Part shown: positions 1-9,630 of the stretch, piece after piece
Position numbering within the stretch: the stretch's first letter is position 1
Layout of the letters: each line of letters starts with the position of its first letter
Origin: Lachnospiraceae bacterium
GTDB taxonomy: Bacteria; Bacillota_A; Clostridia; Lachnospirales; Lachnospiraceae
Assembly (NCBI GenBank): GCA_024691045.1
Contig: JAILOC010000120.1
Span: 1-28,553, forward strand
Reading direction: 5' to 3'
Length of the DNA: 28,553 nt
Program-made: the position numbers and the translations under genes
The notes under the pieces: generated by a model
The model's database searches: none
What the model was told of the DNA's origin: nothing
Seen by the model: only the letters and a program-made list of their open reading frames with translations

Positions 1-320
1 TGCATGATAAAGAACTGGCTTCCGGCACTGTTGGGGTCCTGGGCGCGGGCCATGCTGATGACTCCCCTCTTGTGGCTGATGGGATTGTCGACGCCGTTCT
101 GCGCGAACTCTCCCTTGATGGTCCAGCCGGGGCCGCCCATACCGGTTCCCTGGGGATCTCCGCCCTGGATCATAAATCCGGAGATAACCCTGTGGAAGAT
201 GGTGCCGTCATAGAATTTGGCGTTGACAAGCTTCAGAAAATTTTCGACGGTAATGGGAGCTGCCTTCTCATCGAGCTCGAGATCGATGACGCCGCCGTCT
301 TTCATAGTAATTCTGACCAT
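1..320 (-). CDS. Cyclophilin-type peptidyl-prolyl cis-trans isomerase (3' end outside the window)
   Basis: The product catalyses cis-trans isomerisation of proline peptide bonds, probably as a cytoplasmic folding helper, because no signal peptide is visible. The first 106 residues are present and the gene runs off the left edge. The cyclophilin signature is clear: FYDGTIFHRVISGFMIQGGD contains the catalytic Arg and Phe-Met-Gln region, followed by GTGMGGPGW and then MARAQDPNSAGSQFFI. The start at 320 is an ATG preceded by GGAGTC seven or so bases upstream. It lies 163 bases downstream of the MntR-like gene, with a strong GC-rich hairpin between them, so it may be separately transcribed. I saw no convincing promoter in the gap. 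Family assignment is secure; the specific paralogue is not. Confidence 0.95.
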   Translation of the reverse strand, partial: MVRITMKDGGVIDLELDEKAAPITVENFLKLVNAKFYDGTIFHRVISGFMIQGGDPQGTGMGGPGWTIKGEFAQNGVDNPISHKRGVISMARAQDPNSAGSQFFIM

Positions 321-428
321 TTTTGACTCCTTATTACTCAAATTACATCTTGATATTTTTTATTCTTCATCGCGCAATACCCGTGACTTCAGCCGCGGTA
401 TACACGCGCAAAAGACGAAACATCATAA

Positions 429-460
429 TCACCCGCCGGCGCTCTCCCGCCGGCGGGTGA
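429..460 (-). terminator. GC-rich 13-bp hairpin after the MntR-like gene
   Basis: Two perfectly complementary 13-base arms (429-441 and 448-460) enclose a 6-base loop. It lies 23 bases beyond the stop codon of the regulator gene, where a terminator would be expected. There is no run of T on either side, so it may be a U-less terminator, an mRNA 3' stabiliser, or a block that acts in both directions. Confidence 0.45.
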
Positions 461-483
461 CCATACATGCATACATTATAGAT

Positions 484-873
484 TTACTGATCACTCTTCA
501 TCTTTTCCGTGTAGTCCTTATAGAAAGCACGGATTTTCTCGTAGGTCTCGTCATCGATATCATGCTCGATTTTGCAGGCTTCTTCTTCCGCCTTCTTCTC
601 GTCGATTCCGATGGCCTCAAGAACTTTTGTCAGCAGTTTGTGTCTGGAATAGATGCGCTCGGCAATCTCGCGGCCCTCATCTGTCAATGTAATGAGCCCG
701 TTGACATCCATGCGGATATATCCGTTCTCGCGAAGTTTTTTCATCGCGATGCTGATACTGGGCTTGGAAAAGTTCATTTCATTGACAATATCAATGGAAC
801 GTACCTGTCCATTTCTTTCAAACAGAACCAGTATAGTCTCAAGATAATCTTCTGCAGATTCATGAAGTTCCAC
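484..873 (-). CDS. DtxR/MntR-family metal-dependent transcriptional regulator
   Basis: A 129-residue regulator of the DtxR/MntR family, which represses metal-uptake genes when bound to Mn2+ or Fe2+. The N-terminal winged helix (residues about 1-65) opens with the family hallmark ESAEDYLETI, followed by SIDIVNEMNFSKPSISIAMK as the recognition helix-turn-helix. The C-terminal half (about 70-125) is the helical dimerisation and metal-binding domain, with RHKLLTKVLEAIGI and the conserved EACKIEHDID segment, where Glu, Cys and His are the likely metal ligands. No SH3-like third domain is present, so the length fits MntR-type proteins. The start is GTG with AGGAGG six bases upstream. It lies 152 bases after glgB; that gap has an imperfect inverted repeat (about 923-962) but no clear terminator. 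The metal specificity cannot be told from sequence alone. Confidence 0.92.
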   Translation of the reverse strand: MELHESAEDYLETILVLFERNGQVRSIDIVNEMNFSKPSISIAMKKLRENGYIRMDVNGLITLTDEGREIAERIYSRHKLLTKVLEAIGIDEKKAEEEACKIEHDIDDETYEKIRAFYKDYTEKMKSDQ

Positions 874-1025
874 GCTTTACCTCCTGTCTTATTTCAGATC
901 CCGTCATTCGCTTTTACGCGGGATGCCTCCGGATAGGATTCCGGGCATAGATCCGGCATCACCGCAGCGTCCGATTATGTCTGAACTAAGAAGCCGGCAC
1001 TACAGCAATGTCATCTACTCAATAA

Positions 1026-3035
<2,010 letters not shown>

Positions 3036-3059
3036 TATCAAGACCTCCTTTAACAAATT

Positions 3060-5624
3060 TTAGGCGAAATCCTTTTCACCGAGAATTGTCATATCTTCAA
3101 TATCATAACGCTTTCCGAGCAGGATATCAAAGAAATGCGTGGCGGTCTTCTTCTCAACATGCTTGATGGCATCGTCAACGATGCGCTTTATTTCCATTAC
3201 GGTAACGGCGTGATCGTTGGACTGTCTCATTGAGATCTGTGTATGGAGCGCAAGCTCACCCATCTCGCCAATTACGTATTCCCTCTCACGCGCATATTTC
3301 TTGGCGAATGCTACGAGCTTCTTTTCGCTGAGCGCCTTGACTTCCATATATGCGGTGAACATCTCACACAAGGTGGGATACATATCCATGAATCTCTCGA
3401 TATTTCTCTTCCTGTCCGCGAGAATAACGATCATGCCCTGGTCTTCCTTGAGCAGTGCATTCTTGAGCTTCTCGGCCGTTTCTTCGGTAATGGCGGTGAC
3501 ATCACTGAGTATGAGCCCGCCGCCGGCAAGAAGCTTCATGGTAGCTTCCATGCTCTTTCCGTTGAGATTGTCGCCCTTGATCCTTGCGACTTTTCCGGAA
3601 AGATTGTGGTCGCTGTTTCTTACTTCCTTGAGGATCCTTATCGCAAGGTTTTCTACGTCGATACCGTCATCGCCCGCAAGGATCGCATTTCCGGTGTAGG
3701 AAGCCATGCTGAGTGAATCGAGAAGAACCGCAAGCTGGCGCTTTGCAGCCCTGCTCTGGATGTAGGGACCGAAGAGTTCCTTTTCCTCTTTGGTAAGGTC
3801 TCTTACCGAATCGTCGTCTCCGACAAGGCGGATCCTTTCCTGGTTGTCGCGGATACGCTGCTTGGCTGCCTCTTCATCGGCATCCTTTTCGGTCATCTCC
3901 TGAATGGTGGTAACGGGGATGAGTCCGGTCTCGAGCTTTGCTTCATCGGGAAGTTCATCCATCTCCGAGACCCTGCCCTCATAGATGGCCTGGCTTACTT
4001 CGGCTTCTTCCTCGGATTCTCTTTCAAGAACTTCGAGAAGGGAATTGAGTATCTCGGTCTCGAAATGATCGAAGAGTTCTCCGGTCTGAACCTTGACCTG
4101 CTCGTGGAATTCTTCCTGGAAGCTCTTTTCAAGCTCGGCCTGTCTCTTCTCCCACTCTTCGAGAACTTCGGCAATATTCATCTGTCCCGTGATCTGTCTG
4201 GTTATCTCCTGGTCATCGGGAAGTACAAGACTGATCTGTCCGTCGGTCTCCTGTGAAAGGGCTGAGGCGATCGACTCAGGAGGCTGGTCGGTAAGTGCAT
4301 CCTGGATACGTACGGACTGTGTCTCGGTAAGGTTGTTATACCCGGACATATCCTTGGGATAGTAAGATTTGATGCCGCCTTCGTCGGTAATGATGCGCTC
4401 CTCTTCGGGTTCGGGAGTATCGGCATTCTCTACGGAATCGAGGGTGGGATAATCCTTCTCCTCGGGAATCTCTGCCACCTCAGCAGTTTCGGTAAAGAGG
4501 GTCTCGGGAGCTTCATCGGGAGAGATATCGCCGGTATCGTAATCGTATTCCTTATCCTTAGCTTCGGAATACTCGGGATTGTCAAGGCTTCCGGTATCGG
4601 GATCTATCATCGGAGCCATCAGGGTTCTTGTAACATCGGAGGTCTGTGCGGGCTCTCCGACGACTTCCCTGACTGCGCTGGCAAGTGCCTTCTGAAGATC
4701 TATGGTGTTGTATTTGCCTACATCTACGGTCTTGACACGGATCTCGGGCTCTGCGGGAATGTTGATGCCCTTGAATACCCTGGTCTCATCCGAAAGATTG
4801 GTCTGCTCGAGAGCAGCCTGTACCTGAGCGGGATCGTAAACGACTGTATCCTCGGGTGCGGTGGCTTTGTTAATCATGGAGATCTCTTCTGCGGTGATCT
4901 CCCTGGTAGCTCCTTCCCCGGGAACGTCCATCCTGCGGGTATCCTCCCTGCCCCCGGTCTCGGAAGTGATCTGTGCGGTATTCTGCTCAGTCTGAGGCGC
5001 TTCGGTCTTCTCTTCCTTCCATTTATCGAAGATCTTCTGCTGTTCGGGAGTAAGCTCGGTATATTTCTTCTTAAGAAGCATTGAAGCATACACATACTTG
5101 CCGTCACCGAATGCCGCGATCAGCTGGTCGCACTCATGAATACAATCGCTCTCGCGTCCGGCAAGATAATACTGATAAGCAAGGGTGTATGCCCATTTTT
5201 CCGTATATTCGATACTTTTTAAGGTCTCGAGGGTCTCGATCTTCTGCTCTATCTCGACATGGAGCATCTGATCGCGCATATACTTGAGCTTATAGACCCT
5301 GGGGTCATTCTCACGGGCTATCCTTTCAAACTCGTTATATGCATAGACAGCCTGGACTATATATTCTTTCTTGATGTAAAGCTTGCAGAGATAATAGCAG
5401 ATATTCTTGTTTTCGGGAGCCTTACGGTACGCGATCCTGTAGAGCTCGATCGCATCGTCATATCTCATGACCTTTCTGTAAAGGTCTCCGATACGCACCA
5501 GTGTTTCCACGGGCTTCTTTTCCCAATCTATCGTATCGGCTATGGCAACCGCATCGAAGTATTCTTTTTCATCGATGAGATCGTTGATCTCCTGCAGTTT
5601 TACCTTATATTCGTACTTATCCAC
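3060..5624 (-). CDS. TPR protein with acidic linker and degenerate CbxX/SpoVK-like AAA+ domain
   Basis: An 854-residue protein with no assigned function. Residues 1-190 are TPR-like helical repeats (e.g. RIGDLYRKVMRYDDAIELYR). Residues about 200-600 are Glu/Asp/Thr-rich and probably disordered, with a coiled-coil stretch near 500-560. Residues 620-854 resemble the CbxX/CfqX (SpoVK) AAA+ fold, including the lid-like EVKALSEKKLVAFAKKYARE and the closing DMTILGEKDF. The ATPase motifs are lost: the Walker A position reads GDDGIDVEN (3648-3674), the Walker B position LILSDVT lacks the Glu, and the usual arginine-finger SRF reads EMF. It therefore looks like a non-hydrolysing scaffold. The start is GTG, with AGGGGTG five bases upstream. 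glgB follows after 24 bases. A glycogen link is inference from position only. Confidence 0.85.
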   Translation of the reverse strand: MDKYEYKVKLQEINDLIDEKEYFDAVAIADTIDWEKKPVETLVRIGDLYRKVMRYDDAIELYRIAYRKAPENKNICYYLCKLYIKKEYIVQAVYAYNEFERIARENDPRVYKLKYMRDQMLHVEIEQKIETLETLKSIEYTEKWAYTLAYQYYLAGRESDCIHECDQLIAAFGDGKYVYASMLLKKKYTELTPEQQKIFDKWKEEKTEAPQTEQNTAQITSETGGREDTRRMDVPGEGATREITAEEISMINKATAPEDTVVYDPAQVQAALEQTNLSDETRVFKGINIPAEPEIRVKTVDVGKYNTIDLQKALASAVREVVGEPAQTSDVTRTLMAPMIDPDTGSLDNPEYSEAKDKEYDYDTGDISPDEAPETLFTETAEVAEIPEEKDYPTLDSVENADTPEPEEERIITDEGGIKSYYPKDMSGYNNLTETQSVRIQDALTDQPPESIASALSQETDGQISLVLPDDQEITRQITGQMNIAEVLEEWEKRQAELEKSFQEEFHEQVKVQTGELFDHFETEILNSLLEVLERESEEEAEVSQAIYEGRVSEMDELPDEAKLETGLIPVTTIQEMTEKDADEEAAKQRIRDNQERIRLVGDDDSVRDLTKEEKELFGPYIQSRAAKRQLAVLLDSLSMASYTGNAILAGDDGIDVENLAIRILKEVRNSDHNLSGKVARIKGDNLNGKSMEATMKLLAGGGLILSDVTAITEETAEKLKNALLKEDQGMIVILADRKRNIERFMDMYPTLCEMFTAYMEVKALSEKKLVAFAKKYAREREYVIGEMGELALHTQISMRQSNDHAVTVMEIKRIVDDAIKHVEKKTATHFFDILLGKRYDIEDMTILGEKDFA

Positions 5625-5681
5625 AGTTTCACCCCTAAATAAGAGAAAAAAACCACAATATATACTGATCCAATCTTTGAA

Positions 5682-5711
5682 ATTGTACCATAACTAGTGT
5701 TAGGATGTCTA
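5682..5711 (-). promoter_or_regulatory. Putative sigma-A promoter for the TPR/pseudo-AAA-glgB operon
   Basis: On the minus strand TAGACA (5706-5711) and TACAAT (5682-5687) are separated by 18 bases and match the -35 and -10 consensus at five of six positions each. Transcription would start near 5675, about 50 bases before the GTG start codon. No other promoter in the 204-base gap looks better. Confidence 0.55.
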
Positions 5712-5772
5712 TAATGCGTACCTATATTTTGTGATTTTTGTGAAAAACCACACCAAATATTGTCTGCCTTGT

Positions 5773-5810
5773 GGAAAAAAATTCGCCACCCCCATATATG
5801 GGAGTGGCGG
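5773..5810 (-). terminator. Intrinsic terminator of the rsmA operon
   Basis: On the minus strand a stem of more than ten base pairs (CGCCACTCCC pairing with GGGGGTGGCG, one G-T wobble) around an ATAT centre is followed by AATTTTTTT. It starts about 20 bases after the rsmA stop codon and closes the operon that begins near 9020. Confidence 0.9.
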
Positions 5811-5828
5811 TTGATATTTTGGGAAGTA

Positions 5829-6680
5829 TCAGACAAGATCCGTAAACGCCGCAAACTGTTCAAGCGTGAGCGCTTCGCCCCTTATCTTAAAGTCAAGTCC
5901 CATCTGCGAAAGCGCGCTTTCCGTTTTTTCCCTCGGAATATGCGTATCCGGGTTATTCTGCAGAGCGTTCGAGAGGGTTTTTCTGCGCTGCATGAAGGAT
6001 GCTTTTATTATCTCAAACATCCTCGCGGGATCCTTCACCTCCACGGGAGGTTTATCGTACAGCTCAAGCTTTATCACACTGCTTCCGACGCCGGGCATCG
6101 GGAAGAAACACTCGGGCGGAACATCCAGAACTATCTCCGGTTTGGAATAATACTGAACCGCCAGTGAAAGCGCCCCGTATTCCTTGGAGCCGGGACCGGT
6201 CTGCATTCTCTCCGCAACCTCAGTCTGGACCATTACGGTGATGCTCTTGAAATGTATCCCGCACTCGAGCAATCCCGTGACTATGGGGGTTGTGATGTAA
6301 TAAGGGAGATTGGCTACGACCTTGACGTTTTCTCCGGGATAGGTATCCGCGATCGCATTCAGATCCGTCTTCAGAACATCGGCACAGATGACATTTATAT
6401 TGTCAAATCCCGCAAGCTCTTCTTCAAGCACGGGGATCATCTGCTTATCTATCTCGATCGCCGTGACGTGTGACGCCTGCTGCGCAAGCTTTTTCGTAAG
6501 GCTTCCGAGACCGGGGCCTATCTCAACGACATGGTCATCGGTGCAGACTCCTGCCGCTTCGACGATCCCGTCCAGCACACCCTCATCGGTGAGGAAATTC
6601 TGTCCGTATTTTTTCTGTGCTCTGATATTATGCTTGCGCACGATGTTCATCGTGGCATTTTTCTGATCGGAAGTAGGCAT
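5829..6680 (-). CDS. rsmA: 16S rRNA dimethyladenosine transferase (RsmA/KsgA)
   Basis: The enzyme dimethylates two adjacent adenosines near the 3' end of 16S rRNA using S-adenosylmethionine, late in small-subunit assembly. The 283-residue length is normal. Motifs in order are QKKYGQNFLTDEGVL (N-terminal rRNA-binding signature), VEIGPGLGSLTKKL (SAM-binding motif I), AIEIDKQM, and the catalytic NLPYYITTPI motif (NxxY). The C-terminal part has the typical SFMQRRKTLSNAL helix. The start at 6680 is two bases after the stop of the aminotransferase gene, so translation is probably coupled; the ribosome site is weak (AGAAAG). An internal ATG ten codons later (MNIVRKHNIRAQKK) is a possible alternative start. 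It is the last gene of its operon. Confidence 0.97.
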   Translation of the reverse strand: MPTSDQKNATMNIVRKHNIRAQKKYGQNFLTDEGVLDGIVEAAGVCTDDHVVEIGPGLGSLTKKLAQQASHVTAIEIDKQMIPVLEEELAGFDNINVICADVLKTDLNAIADTYPGENVKVVANLPYYITTPIVTGLLECGIHFKSITVMVQTEVAERMQTGPGSKEYGALSLAVQYYSKPEIVLDVPPECFFPMPGVGSSVIKLELYDKPPVEVKDPARMFEIIKASFMQRRKTLSNALQNNPDTHIPREKTESALSQMGLDFKIRGEALTLEQFAAFTDLV

Positions 6681-6682
6681 TC

Positions 6683-7858
6683 TTACGCTTTCTTTTCTCT
6701 GCGGAGCTTTTCTGCGAAGCGGGCAAATCTCTTCATTGCCTCTTCAAGTCTTTCGAGTGAGTACGCATAGGATATTCTCAGATATCCTTCGCCACTGTCA
6801 CCGAACGCTGTTCCGGGAACGGCTGCAACTTTCTCCTCCTGCAGGAATCTGGTGGCGAACTCCTCACTGGTCATGCCGAATTCCTTGATGCAGGGGAATA
6901 CATAGAATGCTCCGAAGGGCTCGAAACACTCGATACCCATCTCCTTGAACGCATTCAAAAGAAATCTTCTGCGCCTGTTGTAGCTCTCACGCATCATATC
7001 TATATCGGAATCGCCGTTCTTAAGAGCCTCAATAGCCGCATACTGGCTGGTGGTCGGTGCGCACATGATGGCAAACTGATGGATCTTGGTCATCTGCGCG
7101 ATAATATTTTCGGGACCGCATGCATAACCGAGTCTCCATCCGGTCATTGCATAGGCCTTGGAGAAACCGTTTATGAGGATGGTGCGCTCCTTCATTCCGG
7201 GAAGAGTTACGATAGATACGTGCTTTCCCTTATATGTGAGTTCTCCGTAAATTTCATCGGATATGACATAAAGGTCATGCTTTATTATGACCTCGGCTAT
7301 AGCCTCGAGATCGCTCTTTTCCATGATGGAGCCCGTGGGATTGTTGGGGAAAGGAAGGATAAGTATCTTGGTCTTATCGGTCACCTTCTCCTCTATTTCC
7401 TCGGGAGTCAGGCGGAATTCGTTCTCTGCCTTAAGATCGATTATGACGGGAACCGCACCGGTCAGGACTGCGCAGGGTTCATATGATACATAGCTGGGCT
7501 GGGGGATGAGCACCTCGTCCCCGGGATCGCACATTGCCCTGAGAGCCATGTCGATGCCCTCGGATCCGCCGACAGTGATAAGGACCTGCTTCATGGGATC
7601 GTAGGTCACGTCCTGCGTGCGCTTCATGTAATTGCAGATCTCTTCCCTGAGTTCCTTGAGACCGGCATTTGATGTATAGAAGGTACGCCCCTTTTCGAGA
7701 GCATAGATACCCTCATCCCTGATATGCCAGGGTGTATCGAAATCAGGCTCACCGACACCAAGTGAAATGGCGTCCTTCATCTCACTGACTATATCGAAAA
7801 ATTTTCTTATGCCCGAAGGCTTTATATCTACTACTTTTTTTGCTAGAGGATCTCTCAT
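6683..7858 (-). CDS. Class I/II PLP-dependent aminotransferase (AlaT-like)
   Basis: A 391-residue fold-type I aminotransferase. The pyridoxal-phosphate lysine lies in NGFSKAYAMTGWRLGY, and the substrate and cofactor motifs LGVGEPDFDTP (near residue 34), FPNNPTG and ISDEIYGELTY are intact. The C-terminal Arg motif YLRISYAYSLE, which binds the substrate carboxylate, is also present. The start codon overlaps the stop of the Lrp-type regulator by four bases (ATGA), so the two are translationally coupled. The same pairing, with the regulator first, is known in Bacillus as alaR-alaT, where the enzyme is an alanine transaminase. That suggests alanine or a related small or aromatic amino acid here, but the substrate cannot be fixed from sequence. 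Confidence 0.93.
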   Translation of the reverse strand: MRDPLAKKVVDIKPSGIRKFFDIVSEMKDAISLGVGEPDFDTPWHIRDEGIYALEKGRTFYTSNAGLKELREEICNYMKRTQDVTYDPMKQVLITVGGSEGIDMALRAMCDPGDEVLIPQPSYVSYEPCAVLTGAVPVIIDLKAENEFRLTPEEIEEKVTDKTKILILPFPNNPTGSIMEKSDLEAIAEVIIKHDLYVISDEIYGELTYKGKHVSIVTLPGMKERTILINGFSKAYAMTGWRLGYACGPENIIAQMTKIHQFAIMCAPTTSQYAAIEALKNGDSDIDMMRESYNRRRRFLLNAFKEMGIECFEPFGAFYVFPCIKEFGMTSEEFATRFLQEEKVAAVPGTAFGDSGEGYLRISYAYSLERLEEAMKRFARFAEKLRREKKA

Positions 7859-8343
7859 GGCGTGACTATCTCCCTGGTATCTTCCTTCTTTTTGCCGAGT
7901 ATGGTTCCGTGGTCCTTGTACTTCTTGAGTATGAAATGGGTCGCGGTTCCGGTGACTGTTTCAAGCGCGGAAAGCTTCTCGGATACGAATCCGGAAACTT
8001 CCCTGATGGTCTTGCCTTCGAGGATGACCATAAGGTCATATCCGCCGGCCATGAGATATACGCTCTCAACCTCGGGATAATTGTAGATACGTTCTGCGAT
8101 ATTGTCGAAACCCTGTCCCCTCTGCGGTGTAACCTTGACCTCGATGAGGGCGGTAACTATTTCGGTGGACATGTTATCCCAGTTGACCATTGTATGGTAA
8201 CCGCAAATAGTGCCGTCATTTTCAAGCGCATTAAGCTCCGCCGCCACCGCGTCCTCGGTAACGCCCAAAAGTACCGCCAGTTCCTTGGTGCCGATGCGGC
8301 TGTTTTTTTCGATGATACGGAGCAGTTCTTCGCGGAATTCCAT
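7855..8343 (-). CDS. Lrp/AsnC-family transcriptional regulator (AlaR-like)
   Basis: A 162-residue feast/famine regulator. Residues 1-55 form the winged helix-turn-helix (RIGTKELAVLLGVTEDAVAA), and residues about 65-140 form the RAM effector domain (TALIEVKV, VYLMAGGYDLMVILEG). The ligand is expected to be an amino acid. The start has AGGAGG a few bases upstream. The gene overlaps the aminotransferase by four bases, and it lies 26 bases after the AIR-synthase-like gene. By analogy with Bacillus AlaR, it may control this aminotransferase in response to the enzyme's amino-acid substrate; that is inference from context. Confidence 0.93.
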   Translation of the reverse strand: MEFREELLRIIEKNSRIGTKELAVLLGVTEDAVAAELNALENDGTICGYHTMVNWDNMSTEIVTALIEVKVTPQRGQGFDNIAERIYNYPEVESVYLMAGGYDLMVILEGKTIREVSGFVSEKLSALETVTGTATHFILKKYKDHGTILGKKKEDTREIVTP

Positions 8344-8369
8344 ATTTGCCTCCTAAGCCTGTTCTTGAT

Positions 8370-8840
8370 TTATTGTTCACCCGGTCTGTTCAGACAAGAG
8401 CTGACCGAGCCGTTAAACACTATCTTGTCCCTGCCTTCGCAGGTATTTCCTATGAGCACCATTCCCTCGGGATATGGATATGTGAAAAGCCCCATCTCCA
8501 GGTCCGCAGATTCAAGCTCATAGATATCGAGCCCAAGTGCTTCGGAGATCTCCACGGCTTCCTGTTCGAGAGGAATATCCCTTAATGTTACATTGAAGCC
8601 GGTTTCTTCCCCTAGGTTCCAGAGCAGTGTATGCATACCGGGCTTTATTTCGCATCCGGCATATCTGTTCAGGGTACTTTGTGCCCATTTTCTGAGCTTT
8701 TTCCAGGTGTGCTCCCCGATATTTTCGGGAAGATCATCCGTTTCCATACAGGCCTTCGCCGCACCGTATGACCCGGCGAATCCTTTGACCATGATAGAAA
8801 AAGAGGCGCCGTTGATCCCAGCGCCAATACAATTATTCAT
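8370..8840 (-). CDS. Small AIR-synthase-like (PurM/HypE superfamily C-terminal domain) protein
   Basis: A 156-residue protein whose second half resembles the C-terminal domain of AIR synthase-related proteins: GMHTLLWNLGEETGFNVTL, then IPLEQEAVEISEALGLDIYE, then a final strand region ending MVLIGNTCEG. The first half (IMVKGFAGSYGAAKACMET) resembles the linker segment just before that domain. The N-terminal ATP-binding half found in PurM, ThiL and HypE is absent, so this is not a full enzyme. It may be a remnant or a free-standing regulatory or partner domain. The assignment is from motif memory only and is moderate. The gene has an ATG start with a weak GGGGG ribosome site and sits between a small membrane peptide gene (33 bases upstream) and the Lrp regulator (26 bases downstream), so it is probably part of that operon. 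Confidence 0.6.
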   Translation of the reverse strand: MNNCIGAGINGASFSIMVKGFAGSYGAAKACMETDDLPENIGEHTWKKLRKWAQSTLNRYAGCEIKPGMHTLLWNLGEETGFNVTLRDIPLEQEAVEISEALGLDIYELESADLEMGLFTYPYPEGMVLIGNTCEGRDKIVFNGSVSSCLNRPGEQ

Positions 8841-8873
8841 TCTGTAGACCCCCGGCGCACGGTTCGCATTGAA

Positions 8874-8981
8874 TCAGCCAAATGCAGATGCTATAATCGG
8901 TACTATCATTGCGAGAGCAAGCAGTATGACTATTACCGCTGCAAAGATCCTTTTTGTTTTACGACTGTGAAAATTCATCAT
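8874..8981 (-). CDS. 35-residue single-span membrane peptide
   Basis: A small open frame with a clear ribosome site: AAGAAGG, then 10 bases to a doubled ATG (8981 and 8978). The peptide begins MMNFHSRKTKRIF and continues with a hydrophobic stretch of about 20 residues (AAVIVILLALAMIVP followed by IIASAFG at the end). A positive N-terminus and one transmembrane segment predict N-in topology. It lies directly downstream of a perfect TATAAT promoter and is the first gene of the aminotransferase-rsmA operon. The layout recalls other tiny membrane peptides of Firmicutes, but I do not recognise a named family. The reading frame is short, so conservation should decide whether it is real. Confidence 0.65.
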   Translation of the reverse strand: MMNFHSRKTKRIFAAVIVILLALAMIVPIIASAFG

Positions 8982-9019
8982 ATCGAAATAACCTTCTTTA
9001 TATCGGGATATCGGGAAGT

Positions 9020-9049
9020 ATTATAGTATGAAATACCCTGTTTTTGCAA
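9020..9049 (-). promoter_or_regulatory. Promoter of the small peptide-AIRS-lrp-aminotransferase-rsmA operon
   Basis: On the minus strand TTGCAA (9044-9049) and a perfect TATAAT (9020-9025) are 18 bases apart. The predicted start near 9013 leaves a leader of about 32 bases before the small peptide gene. Most of this promoter lies inside the first codons of the divergent plus-strand gene. Confidence 0.65.
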
Positions 9050-9630
9050 GTTTCATAATACTCATACTGGTTATCAGACACGCCATCAGGAGAAACCGCA
9101 GGATCGGCGAAGAAGCTGAAAATTCCTTCTGGAAACGCGAGCACGATGCCAATGAAGTCAGAAGAAAACCTCTTGATGACCTGATCTATGTAAAACCTGA
9201 TACTTCCTCTTTTCCGATGGATATTCTTGCGGACGATCCGGAGATAGCCGATTGCCGGAGGCTTATCAGTGAACTCAGTGAACAGAAGATCGTCAACCTG
9301 ACGGGGCTTACCAATACCGATCTCAAACTCCGCTACGGAGTGGCCAATCTTCCGCTGCTCACGGAATATGACGACAGGTACACCCTTCTTGTACAGACCC
9401 TGCAAAAGTGGGCCGACAGACTCTGGGAAACCGGACATGCCGGGGAAGCGATACCCATTCTCGAAGAACAGGTCCGTATTCATGCGGACATCTCTTCGGT
9501 GTACAGAAAGCTTGCAAAATATTACAGGGAAAACGGAACTCCCGAGAAGATCGATGACCTGAAAAAGACTGCAGAAACCCTTAATTCCGCAAGTAAAGCT
9601 TCGATCCTCAGGTATCTTGATGAGATCTGA
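9028..9630 (+). CDS. Membrane-anchored TPR-like protein of unknown function
   Basis: A 200-residue protein and the only plus-strand gene here. Residues about 4-17 (PVFASFIILILVIRHAIRRN) form one N-terminal membrane span followed by a basic stop-transfer, so the rest should face the cytoplasm. The next part (25-60) is charged (SFWKREHDANEVRRKPLDDL). Residues about 125-195 look like two TPR-type helical pairs (AGEAIPILEEQVRIHADISS, VYRKLAKYYRENG). I do not recognise a function. The ATG is preceded by GGGAAG nine bases upstream. It is divergent from the small peptide operon and its first codons cover that operon's promoter. The stop codon at 9628-9630 abuts the galK stop with no base between them. 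The competing minus-strand frame over this region lacks domain sense and was rejected. Confidence 0.8.
   Translation: MKYPVFASFIILILVIRHAIRRNRRIGEEAENSFWKREHDANEVRRKPLDDLIYVKPDTSSFPMDILADDPEIADCRRLISELSEQKIVNLTGLTNTDLKLRYGVANLPLLTEYDDRYTLLVQTLQKWADRLWETGHAGEAIPILEEQVRIHADISSVYRKLAKYYRENGTPEKIDDLKKTAETLNSASKASILRYLDEI

Noticed and set aside
8998..9483. Minus-strand open frame of 161 codons opposite the TPR-like gene
   Set aside because: It has no domain pattern or signal, whereas the plus-strand frame has a ribosome site, a membrane anchor and TPR-like helices.
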